From: Tropicibacter alexandrii
GTDB taxonomy: Bacteria > Pseudomonadota > Alphaproteobacteria > Rhodobacterales > Rhodobacteraceae
Length of the DNA: 64,000 bases
Assembly (NCBI RefSeq): GCF_003667315.2
Contig: NZ_RCTZ02000009.1
Coordinates: forward strand, 1-64,000
Reading direction: 5' to 3'
Shown: in pieces, positions 16,602 to 25,912 of the stretch
How positions within the stretch are numbered: the first letter of the stretch is position 1
Layout of the letters: each line of letters opens with the position of its first letter
Made by a program: the position numbers and the translations under genes
The notes under the pieces: model-generated
Seen by the model: only the letters and a program-made list of their open reading frames with translations
The model's database searches: none
Told to the model about the DNA's origin: nothing

Positions 16602-19082
16602 ATGCCCGATGATTTCAGCCAGGACACATCGACGACGGGTGTCGTTTCGATCGGCGGAACGGCCACCGGCGTGCTCGAGGTGACGGGGGACCGGGATTGG
16701 TTCGCCGTTACGCTGTCGGCCGGTCAGGCGATCGAGGTGCAGTTGAACGGCGTCTCCCTGTCGGACCCTTTCCTGCGGGTTTACGACGCCAGCGGCACGC
16801 TTCTGGTCTTCAACGACGATGCCAACGGCCTCGACTCTCAGTTGACCTACCTCTCGACCGCCGATGAGACCGTCTACATCGAGGCCGGTGCGTGGGATGA
16901 TCGCTATGTCGGAAGCTACGAGATTTCCGTCATCGAGGTGGACCCGCCCGGGCCGCTCGACGCGCTCGACTGGGCGGGGCAGCTGTCCGACACATCCATC
17001 TCGGTCTATTTCGCACCGGCGGGCTATGTCGGGGCCGATGGCATCACCTCGGAGGCGTGGAACGCCTACGAGATCGCCCGCGTCCAAGACGCTTTCGCGA
17101 CGATCGAGGCGGTGACCAATGTCACATTCTCGGTGGTCGGAAATGCAGGCGCGGCGGATTTCATCCTTCAGCTGGACGCGAATGGCCAGATGGATCCGGG
17201 CACGCTGGGCTATTTCTATCCGCCGGGCACGCCGAATGCCGGGCTTGGCGTCTTCAACGGCGCGGCTTGGGACCGGACCAACACCACCGGCGGGCTGGAA
17301 CGTGGCGGCGAGGATTTCGTCACCGTGGTGCACGAATTGCTGCATGGCATGGGTCTTGCGCATCCCCACGATACCGGCGGCGGGTCGCAGATCATGCCGG
17401 GGGTGACCTCGGCCTTCAACAGCTATGGCGACCACCTGCTCAATCAGGGCGTCTTCACCACGATGAGCTACAATTCCGGCTTCCGCACCGGGCCGGTCGG
17501 CACGCCCAGCTTCGGCCCGGGCTACGGTCACGAGGCCGGGCCGATGGCGCTGGACATCGCCCTGCTGCAAGAGATGTACGGCGCGAACCTGACGACGGCG
17601 ACCGGCGACGATGTCTACGACCTGCCGGACGCGAACCTGCCGGGCACGGCCTATGTGGCGATCTGGGATGCGGGCGGAACGGACGAGCTGCGCTATTCCG
17701 GGACGCGCAACGCCACGATCGACCTGCGCGCCGCGACGCTGGCCTACGAACTGGGCGGCGGCGGATTCATTTCGGGCGCCAACGGCATCGCCGGGGGCTA
17801 TACGATTGCCGATGGTGTGGTGATCGAGAATGCGACCGGCGGCAGCGGCAACGACACGCTGACCGGCAATGATGTCGCGAACCTGTTCAGCTCTGGCGGC
17901 GGTGCGGACTCCGTCTCGGGCGGCGGCGGGGACGACACGGTGCTGGGCAATGCGGGCGCCGACACCCTGCGCGGCGGCGAGGGCGTTGACCTGCTGGATT
18001 ACAGCGCCTCGGGCGGTTCCGTCACGGTCGACCTTGGCAGCAACACCGCTAGCGGAAACGACGCGGCAGGCGACGACATCGCGGGGTTCGAGCAGGTCAC
18101 GGGCAGCGGCTTTGGCGATGTGCTGGCGGGGGATGGCGGCAACAACACTCTGGATGGCGGCGGCGGTTCGGATCATCTGTCGGGCGATGACGGCGCCGAC
18201 CACCTGATCGGCGGCTTTGCCTCCGACACGCTTCTGGGTGGAAATGGCAGGGATACGCTGGACGGCGGCTATGGCGATGACGAGATCAATGGCGGCTCCG
18301 GTCGGGACACCGCGGTCTATGCCGGCTTTGGCGGCGGCATCAGCGTGAACCTCAACACCACCGGTGTGCAATATACCGGGGCGGCGGGCACCGACACGCT
18401 GACCAGCATCGAGCACCTCGTTGGCGGCGACTTCAACGACACTTTCATCGGCTACCATACCGACGGCGACCTGTTTGGCGGCGGCGGCTCGGACCGGCTT
18501 TACGGGCTTGGCGGGGCCGAGACTCTGGATGGTGGCGCAGGCAACGACATCCTTGTGGGGGGAGCAGGCAACGACACGTTGCTGGGCGGCACCACGGGCC
18601 GTGATGTTCTGCTGGGCGGCACCGGAAAGGACTCGCTGGTCGGCGGGGATGACCTCGACCAGCTGCGCGGCGGGGCCGACAGCGACACATTGATTGGCGG
18701 CGCCGGGCGCGATGTGCTGATCGGTGGTGACTATGTCAGCGGGGGCTTTCCCGGCGATGGCGCGGCGGATGTGTTCGTGTTCACCGACGTGTCGGAGTCC
18801 AGCGCGGGGGGCGGCACACGCGACGTGATCCGCGACTTCGAACAGGGGCTAGATATCATCGACCTGTCCGGTATCGATGCCGATGGCACGAGCGGGGGCA
18901 GCAACGAGGCTTTCACCTTCATCGGGGCGGCGGCCTTTGGCAACGTCGCGGGCGAATTGCGCGCCTTCGACATCAATGGCAACACGGTGCTGCGCGGTGA
19001 CGTGGACGGCGACGGCGTCGCCGATTTCGAGGTCTTCCTGAACGGCGCCTTTACCCTGACAGCGGCGGATTTCATCTTGTGA
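16602..19082 (+). CDS. Serralysin-like RTX metalloprotease
   Basis: An 826-residue secreted protease. Order: a pre-peptidase (PPC-like) domain at about 1-110 (GVLEVTGDRDWFAVTLSAGQ), an M10 zinc-protease domain with HELLHGMGLAH (residues 244-254) and Met-turn MSY near 288, then from about 410 many GGxGxD calcium-binding RTX repeats, and a C-terminal M10 serralysin-type domain (ADVFVFTDVSESSAG...RDVIRDFEQGLDIIDLSGID). It has no Sec signal, as expected for type I secretion. No type I transporter genes are nearby. The start is uncertain: no ribosome-binding site is clear, and the frame is open from a GTG at 16500. Confidence 0.88.
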   Translation: MPDDFSQDTSTTGVVSIGGTATGVLEVTGDRDWFAVTLSAGQAIEVQLNGVSLSDPFLRVYDASGTLLVFNDDANGLDSQLTYLSTADETVYIEAGAWDDRYVGSYEISVIEVDPPGPLDALDWAGQLSDTSISVYFAPAGYVGADGITSEAWNAYEIARVQDAFATIEAVTNVTFSVVGNAGAADFILQLDANGQMDPGTLGYFYPPGTPNAGLGVFNGAAWDRTNTTGGLERGGEDFVTVVHELLHGMGLAHPHDTGGGSQIMPGVTSAFNSYGDHLLNQGVFTTMSYNSGFRTGPVGTPSFGPGYGHEAGPMALDIALLQEMYGANLTTATGDDVYDLPDANLPGTAYVAIWDAGGTDELRYSGTRNATIDLRAATLAYELGGGGFISGANGIAGGYTIADGVVIENATGGSGNDTLTGNDVANLFSSGGGADSVSGGGGDDTVLGNAGADTLRGGEGVDLLDYSASGGSVTVDLGSNTASGNDAAGDDIAGFEQVTGSGFGDVLAGDGGNNTLDGGGGSDHLSGDDGADHLIGGFASDTLLGGNGRDTLDGGYGDDEINGGSGRDTAVYAGFGGGISVNLNTTGVQYTGAAGTDTLTSIEHLVGGDFNDTFIGYHTDGDLFGGGGSDRLYGLGGAETLDGGAGNDILVGGAGNDTLLGGTTGRDVLLGGTGKDSLVGGDDLDQLRGGADSDTLIGGAGRDVLIGGDYVSGGFPGDGAADVFVFTDVSESSAGGGTRDVIRDFEQGLDIIDLSGIDADGTSGGSNEAFTFIGAAAFGNVAGELRAFDINGNTVLRGDVDGDGVADFEVFLNGAFTLTAADFIL

Positions 19083-19134
19083 CCCAAGCCGCATCCCTCG
19101 CTGACGGATGGCGTGAGCCCTCCGACAGATGGGG

Positions 19135-20655
19135 TCACGTGCCGTCAAGGATGTGCAGGCTGCGGCGCTGTTCCTGCAACGCCTCGAAGATGGCGTAATC
19201 GCGGGTCATCCGGGCCTGAGCCTCGGGCTGGGGGGCAAATGTGTCGGTCTTGTCGGCGAACTGCTGCCCAGCCTGCGCCAGATCGGTCGCGAGACCTGAT
19301 GCCACCGCCGCCACCATGGCCGTGCCCCGCAGCACCGCGTCGGTGTTGGTCTGCCGGACGATCACATGACCGGTCGCGTCAGCAAACAGCTGAGTCATCT
19401 GGTCCGACAGGGCCATGCCGCCACCCATGGTCAGGGCGCGACCCGGGGCGACGCCCATATGCGACAGGATCTGCCGCGTTCCCAGCGCGATCCCCACTGC
19501 CGTGCGCCAATATAGCGCGCATAGCGCGTCAAAGCTGCGATCCAGCGGCAGGCCGTGGATCACGCCGCGCGCCAGCGGGTCGGCAAGCGGCGAGCGGTTG
19601 CCGTTGAAATCCGGCAGGACATGCAATCCACGGGCAAAGCTCTCGCCCTGATCGGCGCGCAAGGCGGCGATCCGGTGCAGGATGGTCGGGTGATCGGGGC
19701 GCGGCGCGGCTTCGCGACCGGGCCAGCTGTCGATGACGAAATCGAGCGCGGCCCCCGCCGCCGACTGTCCCCCTTCGCTGGCCCAAAGACCGGGCAGGAC
19801 GGCATCGCGGAACGGCCCCCAGATGCCGGGGATCGCGGTGGGCCGGTCCGACAGGGCCATGACGCAATTCGATGTTCCGGCAATCAGGCAAAGCCCGTCC
19901 GGTGCGCCAGTGCTGGCCCCCAGCGCCCCGGCATAGGCGTCTACCATGCCGGTCCCGACGCGCAGACCCGGGGTCAGCCCCATCTGCGCGGCGGCGGCTT
20001 CGGTCAGCCTGCCCGCACAGCTGCCGGGTTGCAGCACGGTCTCTGGCAGCGCCAGATCGTCGAGGCCGATGCGGGCCAGAAGGTCGGTCTGCCATCCGCC
20101 GGCATCGGGCAGGTAGGGCCATTTCGTGGCGAGCACCGAGGCCGAGGCCGAAACGGAGCCACAGGCCCGCCCGGTCAGCGCATCGACCAGATCCCGGGCA
20201 CCCCGCGCCTGAGGCCAAAGATCGGGCCTGTGGCGCTTTACCCACAAAAGCTTGGCCGTCTGCATCTCGGGCGACATGCTGCCGCCGAGGTGGCGGATCA
20301 GGTCATGGCCGGTTGCGGTGATCTCGGCGGCCTCGACGGCGGCGCGGTGGTCGTACCAAGCGATGGTGTCCCGCCCGTCCGGCCCCAACGGCACGGGCAG
20401 AACCAGCGAACAGGTGGCGTCGAAGGCAAGCCCGGCGATGTCTTTGGCGGCTGTCCCGGCTGTCTCGAGGGCGGCCCGCACGGCATCGCAGGCCGCTTGC
20501 CAAAGCGTCTCGAAGCGATACTCGGCCACGCCCCCGGCCTGTTCGGACACGTCGAAACTGCGGGCTTCGCGCGCCAGCATCCGGCCGTCCGGCGCAAAGA
20601 TCGCGGCGCGGGCGCTGCGTGTCCCGACATCGACGGCACAGATGTGTTGGGCCAT
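19135..20655 (-). CDS. FGGY-family carbohydrate kinase (xylulokinase/ribulokinase type)
   Basis: A 506-residue sugar kinase with the FGGY N-terminal phosphate-1 motif (CAVDVGTRSARAAIF) and the C-terminal MGGGMALSDQMTQLFADATG adenosine motif. LPDFNGNRSPLADPLARG resembles D-ribulose/L-ribulose-type FGGY kinases more than E. coli XylB. In the polyol operon it would phosphorylate the ketose made by polyol oxidation (xylulose or ribulose from pentitols, or fructose from mannitol). It is the last gene of the polyol operon, 8 bases after the HAD gene, and convergent with the protease gene. Confidence 0.85.
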   Translation of the reverse strand: MAQHICAVDVGTRSARAAIFAPDGRMLAREARSFDVSEQAGGVAEYRFETLWQAACDAVRAALETAGTAAKDIAGLAFDATCSLVLPVPLGPDGRDTIAWYDHRAAVEAAEITATGHDLIRHLGGSMSPEMQTAKLLWVKRHRPDLWPQARGARDLVDALTGRACGSVSASASVLATKWPYLPDAGGWQTDLLARIGLDDLALPETVLQPGSCAGRLTEAAAAQMGLTPGLRVGTGMVDAYAGALGASTGAPDGLCLIAGTSNCVMALSDRPTAIPGIWGPFRDAVLPGLWASEGGQSAAGAALDFVIDSWPGREAAPRPDHPTILHRIAALRADQGESFARGLHVLPDFNGNRSPLADPLARGVIHGLPLDRSFDALCALYWRTAVGIALGTRQILSHMGVAPGRALTMGGGMALSDQMTQLFADATGHVIVRQTNTDAVLRGTAMVAAVASGLATDLAQAGQQFADKTDTFAPQPEAQARMTRDYAIFEALQEQRRSLHILDGT

Positions 20656-20663
20656 GCTCTCCC

Positions 20664-21347
20664 TCAAGTCGCGGCGAGCGCGCGCAGGCAGGCGGGCAAC
20701 TCTTCCATGTGGCCCATGATGGCGTCGGGGGCGAGTTTTGCAACCTCTTCGCGCAGGTTCGCCGGGCCGGCATGGGACCCGCCAACAAAGGCGATGGCGC
20801 GCATTCCGGCGGCCTTGGCGGCCTTGATCCCGGCGGGGCTGTCCTCGATCACGGTGCAACTGGCCGGATCGGCGCCCATTTCGCGGGCTGCATGCAGGAA
20901 CAGATCGGGCGCGGGTTTGCCGCGCGCGACCATCGTGGCAGAGAAGATATGCGGATGAAACAGCGGCAGCAGCCCGGTGACGTCGAGCGACAGCGCGATC
21001 CGGTCGGGCTGCGACGAGGAGGCGACGCAGACCGGGCGTTCGAGGGTCTCGACCGCCGCGCGCAGACCGGGGATCGGGCGCAACTCGCTGCGAAAGCGGG
21101 CGAACAGGCGCTCGCGCAGGGCGGACAGATGCGCCTCGGTCAGGTCGCAGCCGCGTTCCGTGCGCAGCCAGCTTGCGATGGTCGGGATCGAGCGCCCAAG
21201 CAGCCGGGCATAACCCTCGGCCTCGGTCAACGGACAGCCCGCCTCGGCCAGCACCTCCAGCATGACCGAAAGCGAGATCGGTTCGCTGTCGACCAGCACG
21301 CCATCGCAATCGAAGATCACGAGGCCGGAGGCGGACCCAGCCGTCAT
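20664..21347 (-). CDS. HAD-family phosphatase / phosphoglucomutase-like protein
   Basis: A 227-residue HAD hydrolase: motif I FDCDGVLVDSEP, motif II VASSSQPDR, motif III lysine in RGKPAPDLFLHA and motif IV VIEDSPAGIKAA, with a helical cap between motifs I and II. The beta-phosphoglucomutase-like subgroup includes sugar phosphatases. Its ATG overlaps the mannitol dehydrogenase stop, so it belongs to the polyol operon and probably dephosphorylates a sugar or polyol phosphate, perhaps to avoid toxic build-up. Confidence 0.85.
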   Translation of the reverse strand: MTAGSASGLVIFDCDGVLVDSEPISLSVMLEVLAEAGCPLTEAEGYARLLGRSIPTIASWLRTERGCDLTEAHLSALRERLFARFRSELRPIPGLRAAVETLERPVCVASSSQPDRIALSLDVTGLLPLFHPHIFSATMVARGKPAPDLFLHAAREMGADPASCTVIEDSPAGIKAAKAAGMRAIAFVGGSHAGPANLREEVAKLAPDAIMGHMEELPACLRALAAT

Positions 21348-22813
21348 TCGGCGAGATAGGTTTCCAGCGTGGCCGCGGTGCCCTTGGTCCAGAGCATCAC
21401 CAGCCAGCGCGCAAAGGCCGCGACAAAGCCGTCATGCGCGGCAAGGTCGCCATAGACGGCCTTTTGTGTCAGCCAGATCGCCGGGTCTTCCTTGGCTTGC
21501 AGGGCCAGCGCCTGCAACGCGTCCCAGTTTGGGTCATTCGGTTCGATCACCGCGCCGCTGTCGCTGGTGCCTGCGCAATAGCGGCACCAGAGCGCGCTTT
21601 CCAGCGCCAGCCCCTCGATCGTGGCACCCTGCGCCAGCGCGTCGCGGATCACCGGCACGATGAATTTCGGCTGGCGGTTGGAGCCGTCAAGGCACAGGCG
21701 GCGGATCGTGTCGCCGATCTTGGGATTGCTGAAGCGTTCCTCGATCTTGTCGAAATAGGCGCTTGTGTCGGTCTCGGGCACCGGCGGGACCATCGGGATG
21801 ATCTCGGTTTCCTCGATCTTGCGCAGGAAGGCGCGGATCAGGGGATGCTCCATCGCCTCGTGCACAAAGTGTATATTCAGCAGGCCTGCCGGGTAGGCAA
21901 TCACCGCGTGTCCGGCATTGAGGATGCGCAACTTCATCAATTCAAAGGGAATCACGTCGTCGACAAATTGTACACCGGCCTCTTCGAGCGGCGGACGGCC
22001 CAGCGGAAAGTTGTCCTCCAGCACCCATTGGGTGAAGTCCTCGCAGAAGACCGGCCAGCCGTCTTCCAGTCCGAATTCGTCACGCAGGATGGCACGTTCG
22101 CGGTCGGTGGTGGCGGGGGTGATGCGGTCGACCATGCCATTGGGGAAGGCAACATTGGCGACGATCCAATCGGCGAAAGCCGGGTCCGTCATGCGCGCAA
22201 GGCCTGTCAGCGTGCGGCGGGTCACGTCGCCATTGTGGGGGATGTTGTCGCAACACATGATGGTAAAGGGCGGCAGGCCCTTGGCCTGACGTGCGCGCAA
22301 CCCGGCAAGGATCATGCCGAACACGGTTTTCGGGCTGTCGGGGTTGGCGGCATCGTGCTGGATCGACGGGTGGCTCGGGTCGAAATCGTCCGAGGCATCC
22401 AGAAAATAGCCGCCCTCGGTGATGGTCAGCGAGACGATGCGGATGTCATCCTCGGCCATCCGCGCAATCGTCGCGGTGGCGTTGGCCGGTTCGATATAGT
22501 CGATCATCGATCCCAGCACGCGGGCCTCGGATGTGTCGGCCTCCTGTTCCACCAGCGTCGTCAGGAAATCCTGCGCGGCGAGGATGTCGCGGCCCCTGCG
22601 CTCGCCCTCGAAGACGCCTGCGCCAACCAGCGCCCAATCCTGCGCCAGCCCCTTGCCCATCAACGTGTCGAGATACATCGCCTGATGCGCGCGGTGAAAG
22701 TTGCCAAGGCCGAAATGCAGGATCCCGGCGGTCAGGCTGCTTCGGTCATAGCCCGGGGCGCTGACGCGGTCGGGCAGATGGGCGAGGGCGGCGTTGGACA
22801 GCGTGACGGTCAT
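21344..22813 (-). CDS. mtlK: Mannitol 2-dehydrogenase
   Basis: A 489-residue long-chain polyol dehydrogenase. An NAD-binding GxGxxxR-like region is seen near the N-terminus (HFGLGNFHRAHQAMY), with ASDDFDPSHP and the catalytic lysine motif KLRILNAGHA, then a helical C-terminal domain. It oxidises D-mannitol to D-fructose, and in Rhodobacter MtlK also D-arabinitol or sorbitol to some degree. It follows smoK after a hairpin. The usual neighbour, a short-chain sorbitol dehydrogenase (SmoS), is missing from the operon. Confidence 0.92.
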   Translation of the reverse strand: MTVTLSNAALAHLPDRVSAPGYDRSSLTAGILHFGLGNFHRAHQAMYLDTLMGKGLAQDWALVGAGVFEGERRGRDILAAQDFLTTLVEQEADTSEARVLGSMIDYIEPANATATIARMAEDDIRIVSLTITEGGYFLDASDDFDPSHPSIQHDAANPDSPKTVFGMILAGLRARQAKGLPPFTIMCCDNIPHNGDVTRRTLTGLARMTDPAFADWIVANVAFPNGMVDRITPATTDRERAILRDEFGLEDGWPVFCEDFTQWVLEDNFPLGRPPLEEAGVQFVDDVIPFELMKLRILNAGHAVIAYPAGLLNIHFVHEAMEHPLIRAFLRKIEETEIIPMVPPVPETDTSAYFDKIEERFSNPKIGDTIRRLCLDGSNRQPKFIVPVIRDALAQGATIEGLALESALWCRYCAGTSDSGAVIEPNDPNWDALQALALQAKEDPAIWLTQKAVYGDLAAHDGFVAAFARWLVMLWTKGTAATLETYLAE

Positions 22814-22862
22814 TGGATCATACCATGTGTCAAATGGCGCAGGCGCGCCGGTGTGGGTCAGG

Positions 22863-22892
22863 CCCCTTCCCCTAGAGAGGGCGGGGAAGGGG
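22863..22892. repeat. Perfect inverted repeat between smoK and mtlK
   Basis: CCCCTTCCCC (22863-22872) and GGGGAAGGGG (22883-22892) form a 10-bp stem with a 10-base loop. It lies in a 119-base gap inside the operon. It may uncouple transporter and enzyme expression or stabilise mRNA. Confidence 0.6.
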
Positions 22893-22932
22893 AGGCCGGG
22901 CATGGGATACGGTCCACGCCCGGCCGGTTCGG

Positions 22933-23937
<1,005 letters not shown>

Positions 23938-23982
23938 TGTCGTTTTCCTTTTTGCGCTACCGCTGTCGCTACTTGAGCGCGA

Positions 23983-24813
23983 TTATTTCACCGCGCCGAA
24001 GGTCAGACCCCGGACGAGTTGTTTCTGGCTGAACCAGCCCATGATCAGGATCGGCGCGATGGCCATGACGGACGCGGCCGAGAGTTTCGCGTAGAACAGA
24101 CCCTCGGGCGAGGAATAGCTGGCGATGAACGCGGTCAAAGGCGCTGCCTTGGCAGCGGTCAGGTTCAGCGTCCAGAAGGCCTCGTTCCACGCGAGGATGA
24201 TGTTCAGCAGCAGGGTCGAGGCGATGCCGGGGATGGCCATCGGCGTCAGCACATACAGGATTTCCTCCTTCAGGCCCGCGCCGTCCATCCGCGCCGCTTC
24301 GAGGATCTCGCCCGGAATTTCGCGGAAGTAGGTGTAAAGCATCCAGACGATGATCGGCAGGTTGATGAGCATCAACACGATGACCAGACCGATGCGGGTG
24401 TCCAGAAGGCCCAGCTGGATGAACAGCAGGTAGATCGGATAAAGCACGCCCACCGCCGGCAGCATCTTGGTCGAGAGCATCCACAGCAGGATGTCCTTGG
24501 TCCGTTTGCTGGGCACGAAGGCCATGGACCACGCGGCGGGAACGGCGATGATCAGGCCCAGAACGGTCGAGCCGCCCGCGATGATGATCGAGTTCCACAG
24601 GAAGCGCATGTAGTTGGAGCGTTCCTGAACGACGGCGTAGTTTTCGAGCGTCCAGTCGAAGAAGAACCAGATCGGCGGGTCGTTGATCGCCTGTGCCTCT
24701 GTCTTGAAGCTGGTGAGGATGGTCCAGAGGATCGGGAAGAAGATCACCAGACCCACGGCCCATGCGGCGGCGGTGTTGATGAGCTTGCGTTGGTTTGTAA
24801 CGGCGCGGGCCAT
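23983..24813 (-). CDS. smoG: Polyol ABC transporter permease
   Basis: A 276-residue CUT1-family permease with six hydrophobic segments and the EAA loop (ILEAARMDGAGLKEEILYVLTPMAIPG, about residues 175-205). The N-terminal segment (AAAWAVGLVIFFPILWTILTSF) is a transmembrane anchor. It corresponds to SmoG of Rhodobacter polyol operons and pairs with SmoF. The 126-base gap before it, after smoF, holds a hairpin. Confidence 0.92.
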   Translation of the reverse strand: MARAVTNQRKLINTAAAWAVGLVIFFPILWTILTSFKTEAQAINDPPIWFFFDWTLENYAVVQERSNYMRFLWNSIIIAGGSTVLGLIIAVPAAWSMAFVPSKRTKDILLWMLSTKMLPAVGVLYPIYLLFIQLGLLDTRIGLVIVLMLINLPIIVWMLYTYFREIPGEILEAARMDGAGLKEEILYVLTPMAIPGIASTLLLNIILAWNEAFWTLNLTAAKAAPLTAFIASYSSPEGLFYAKLSAASVMAIAPILIMGWFSQKQLVRGLTFGAVK

Positions 24814-24864
24814 GGTCAGGTCCTCTCGCTTGTTGTGTTTCGCGTCGCTGCGCGCCGCGATCCG

Positions 24865-24887
24865 CTGGGGAGGCTCTGCCTCCCCAG
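24865..24887. repeat. Hairpin and repeat-like element between smoF and smoG
   Basis: CTGGGGAGGC (24865-24874) and GCCTCCCCAG (24878-24887) form a perfect 10-bp stem with a TCT loop. The next bases (about 24888-24916) have the look of a dispersed intergenic element found in Rhodobacterales, a hairpin plus a short conserved tail; this is from memory and unchecked. Confidence 0.55.
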
Positions 24888-24939
24888 ACCCCTCCGAGGT
24901 ATTTGGGGACCAAAGAAGCAGGGGCGGGAGAAAGGTGTG

Positions 24940-25806
24940 TTATGCATCGAGGTTTTTCCCGACGATGCGCATCAGGAAGATGGCGACGATATTGGCGAGG
25001 ATGATCGCGTAGACACCGCCTGCGCTGCCGAGGCCCACGTTCTGGCTTTCCAGCACGCGCTGGAAGATCAGGTAGGTCAGGGTGCGGGTGCCGAAGGCGC
25101 CGCCAGTGGTGACGAAGATCTCGGCGAAGATGCCCAGCAGGAAGATCGTCTGGATCAGGATCACGATGGTGATGGCGCGGCCCAGATGCGGCAGGATGAT
25201 GTACCAGAAGCGCTTGAGCGCCGGGGCACCGTCCATTTCCGCGGCCTCGAGCTGTTCGCTGTCCAGCGACTGGATCGCGGTCAGCAGGATCAGCGTCGCA
25301 AAGGGCAGCCATTGCCAGCTGATGATCATCACCAGCGAGGGCATCGAGGCTTGGCTGAGCCATTGGATCGGCTCCGCCCCGAAGAACTTCCACATATGGG
25401 CGAACAGGCCGTTGATCGGGTCCATGAACATGTTCTTCCACACCAGCGCCGAAACCGTGGGCATGACGAAGAACGGGGCGATCACAAGGATGCGGACGAC
25501 GCCTTGGCCCCACATCGGTTGATCCAGCAGGATCGCCAGCAGAACGCCCAGACAGACGGTGATGACAAGCACGCCGCCGACGATCACCAGTGTGGTCTGC
25601 ACCGCAGGCCAGAACGAGCTGGACGAGACGAAGCGCACGTAGTTCTCGAACCCCACCCAGCCGAGGTCGCCACCGCGCAGGGGGAGGTATTTCTTGAACG
25701 AGAAATACAGCGTCATGATCAGCGGCACCAGCATCCAGCCCAGAAGCAGGACGACGGCCGGGGCCATCATCACGCGGGCTGCGGACCGCGACTGTTGCGT
25801 CGCCAT
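24940..25806 (-). CDS. smoF: Polyol ABC transporter permease
   Basis: A 288-residue CUT1-family permease with an N-terminal transmembrane segment (MMAPAVVLLLGWMLVPLIMTL) and five more, and the EAA loop (LEAAEMDGAPALKRFWYIILPHLG). It corresponds to SmoF. It is preceded by a hairpin after smoE, so it is probably made at a lower level than the binding protein. Confidence 0.92.
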   Translation of the reverse strand: MATQQSRSAARVMMAPAVVLLLGWMLVPLIMTLYFSFKKYLPLRGGDLGWVGFENYVRFVSSSSFWPAVQTTLVIVGGVLVITVCLGVLLAILLDQPMWGQGVVRILVIAPFFVMPTVSALVWKNMFMDPINGLFAHMWKFFGAEPIQWLSQASMPSLVMIISWQWLPFATLILLTAIQSLDSEQLEAAEMDGAPALKRFWYIILPHLGRAITIVILIQTIFLLGIFAEIFVTTGGAFGTRTLTYLIFQRVLESQNVGLGSAGGVYAIILANIVAIFLMRIVGKNLDA

Positions 25807-25877
25807 GAGGTATCCTCCCTCGGGTTTGGGTCATCGGGCCGCGCAGGGCGGCGGGCATCATAAAGGGACAAACGAAT

Positions 25878-25904
25878 GAGGGGGCGGCGCGTGGCCACCC
25901 CCTC
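25878..25904 (-). terminator. Intercistronic hairpin after smoE
   Basis: GAGGGGG (25878-25884) pairs with CCCCCTC (25898-25904), 8 bases downstream of the smoE stop on the minus strand. It probably permits read-through while favouring smoE mRNA, as is usual after binding-protein genes. Confidence 0.5.
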
Positions 25905-25912
25905 GGGGGAGA

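Noticed and set aside
16515-18458. Long minus-strand frame opposite the RTX protease
   Set aside because: Antisense of repetitive calcium-binding repeats; no family features.
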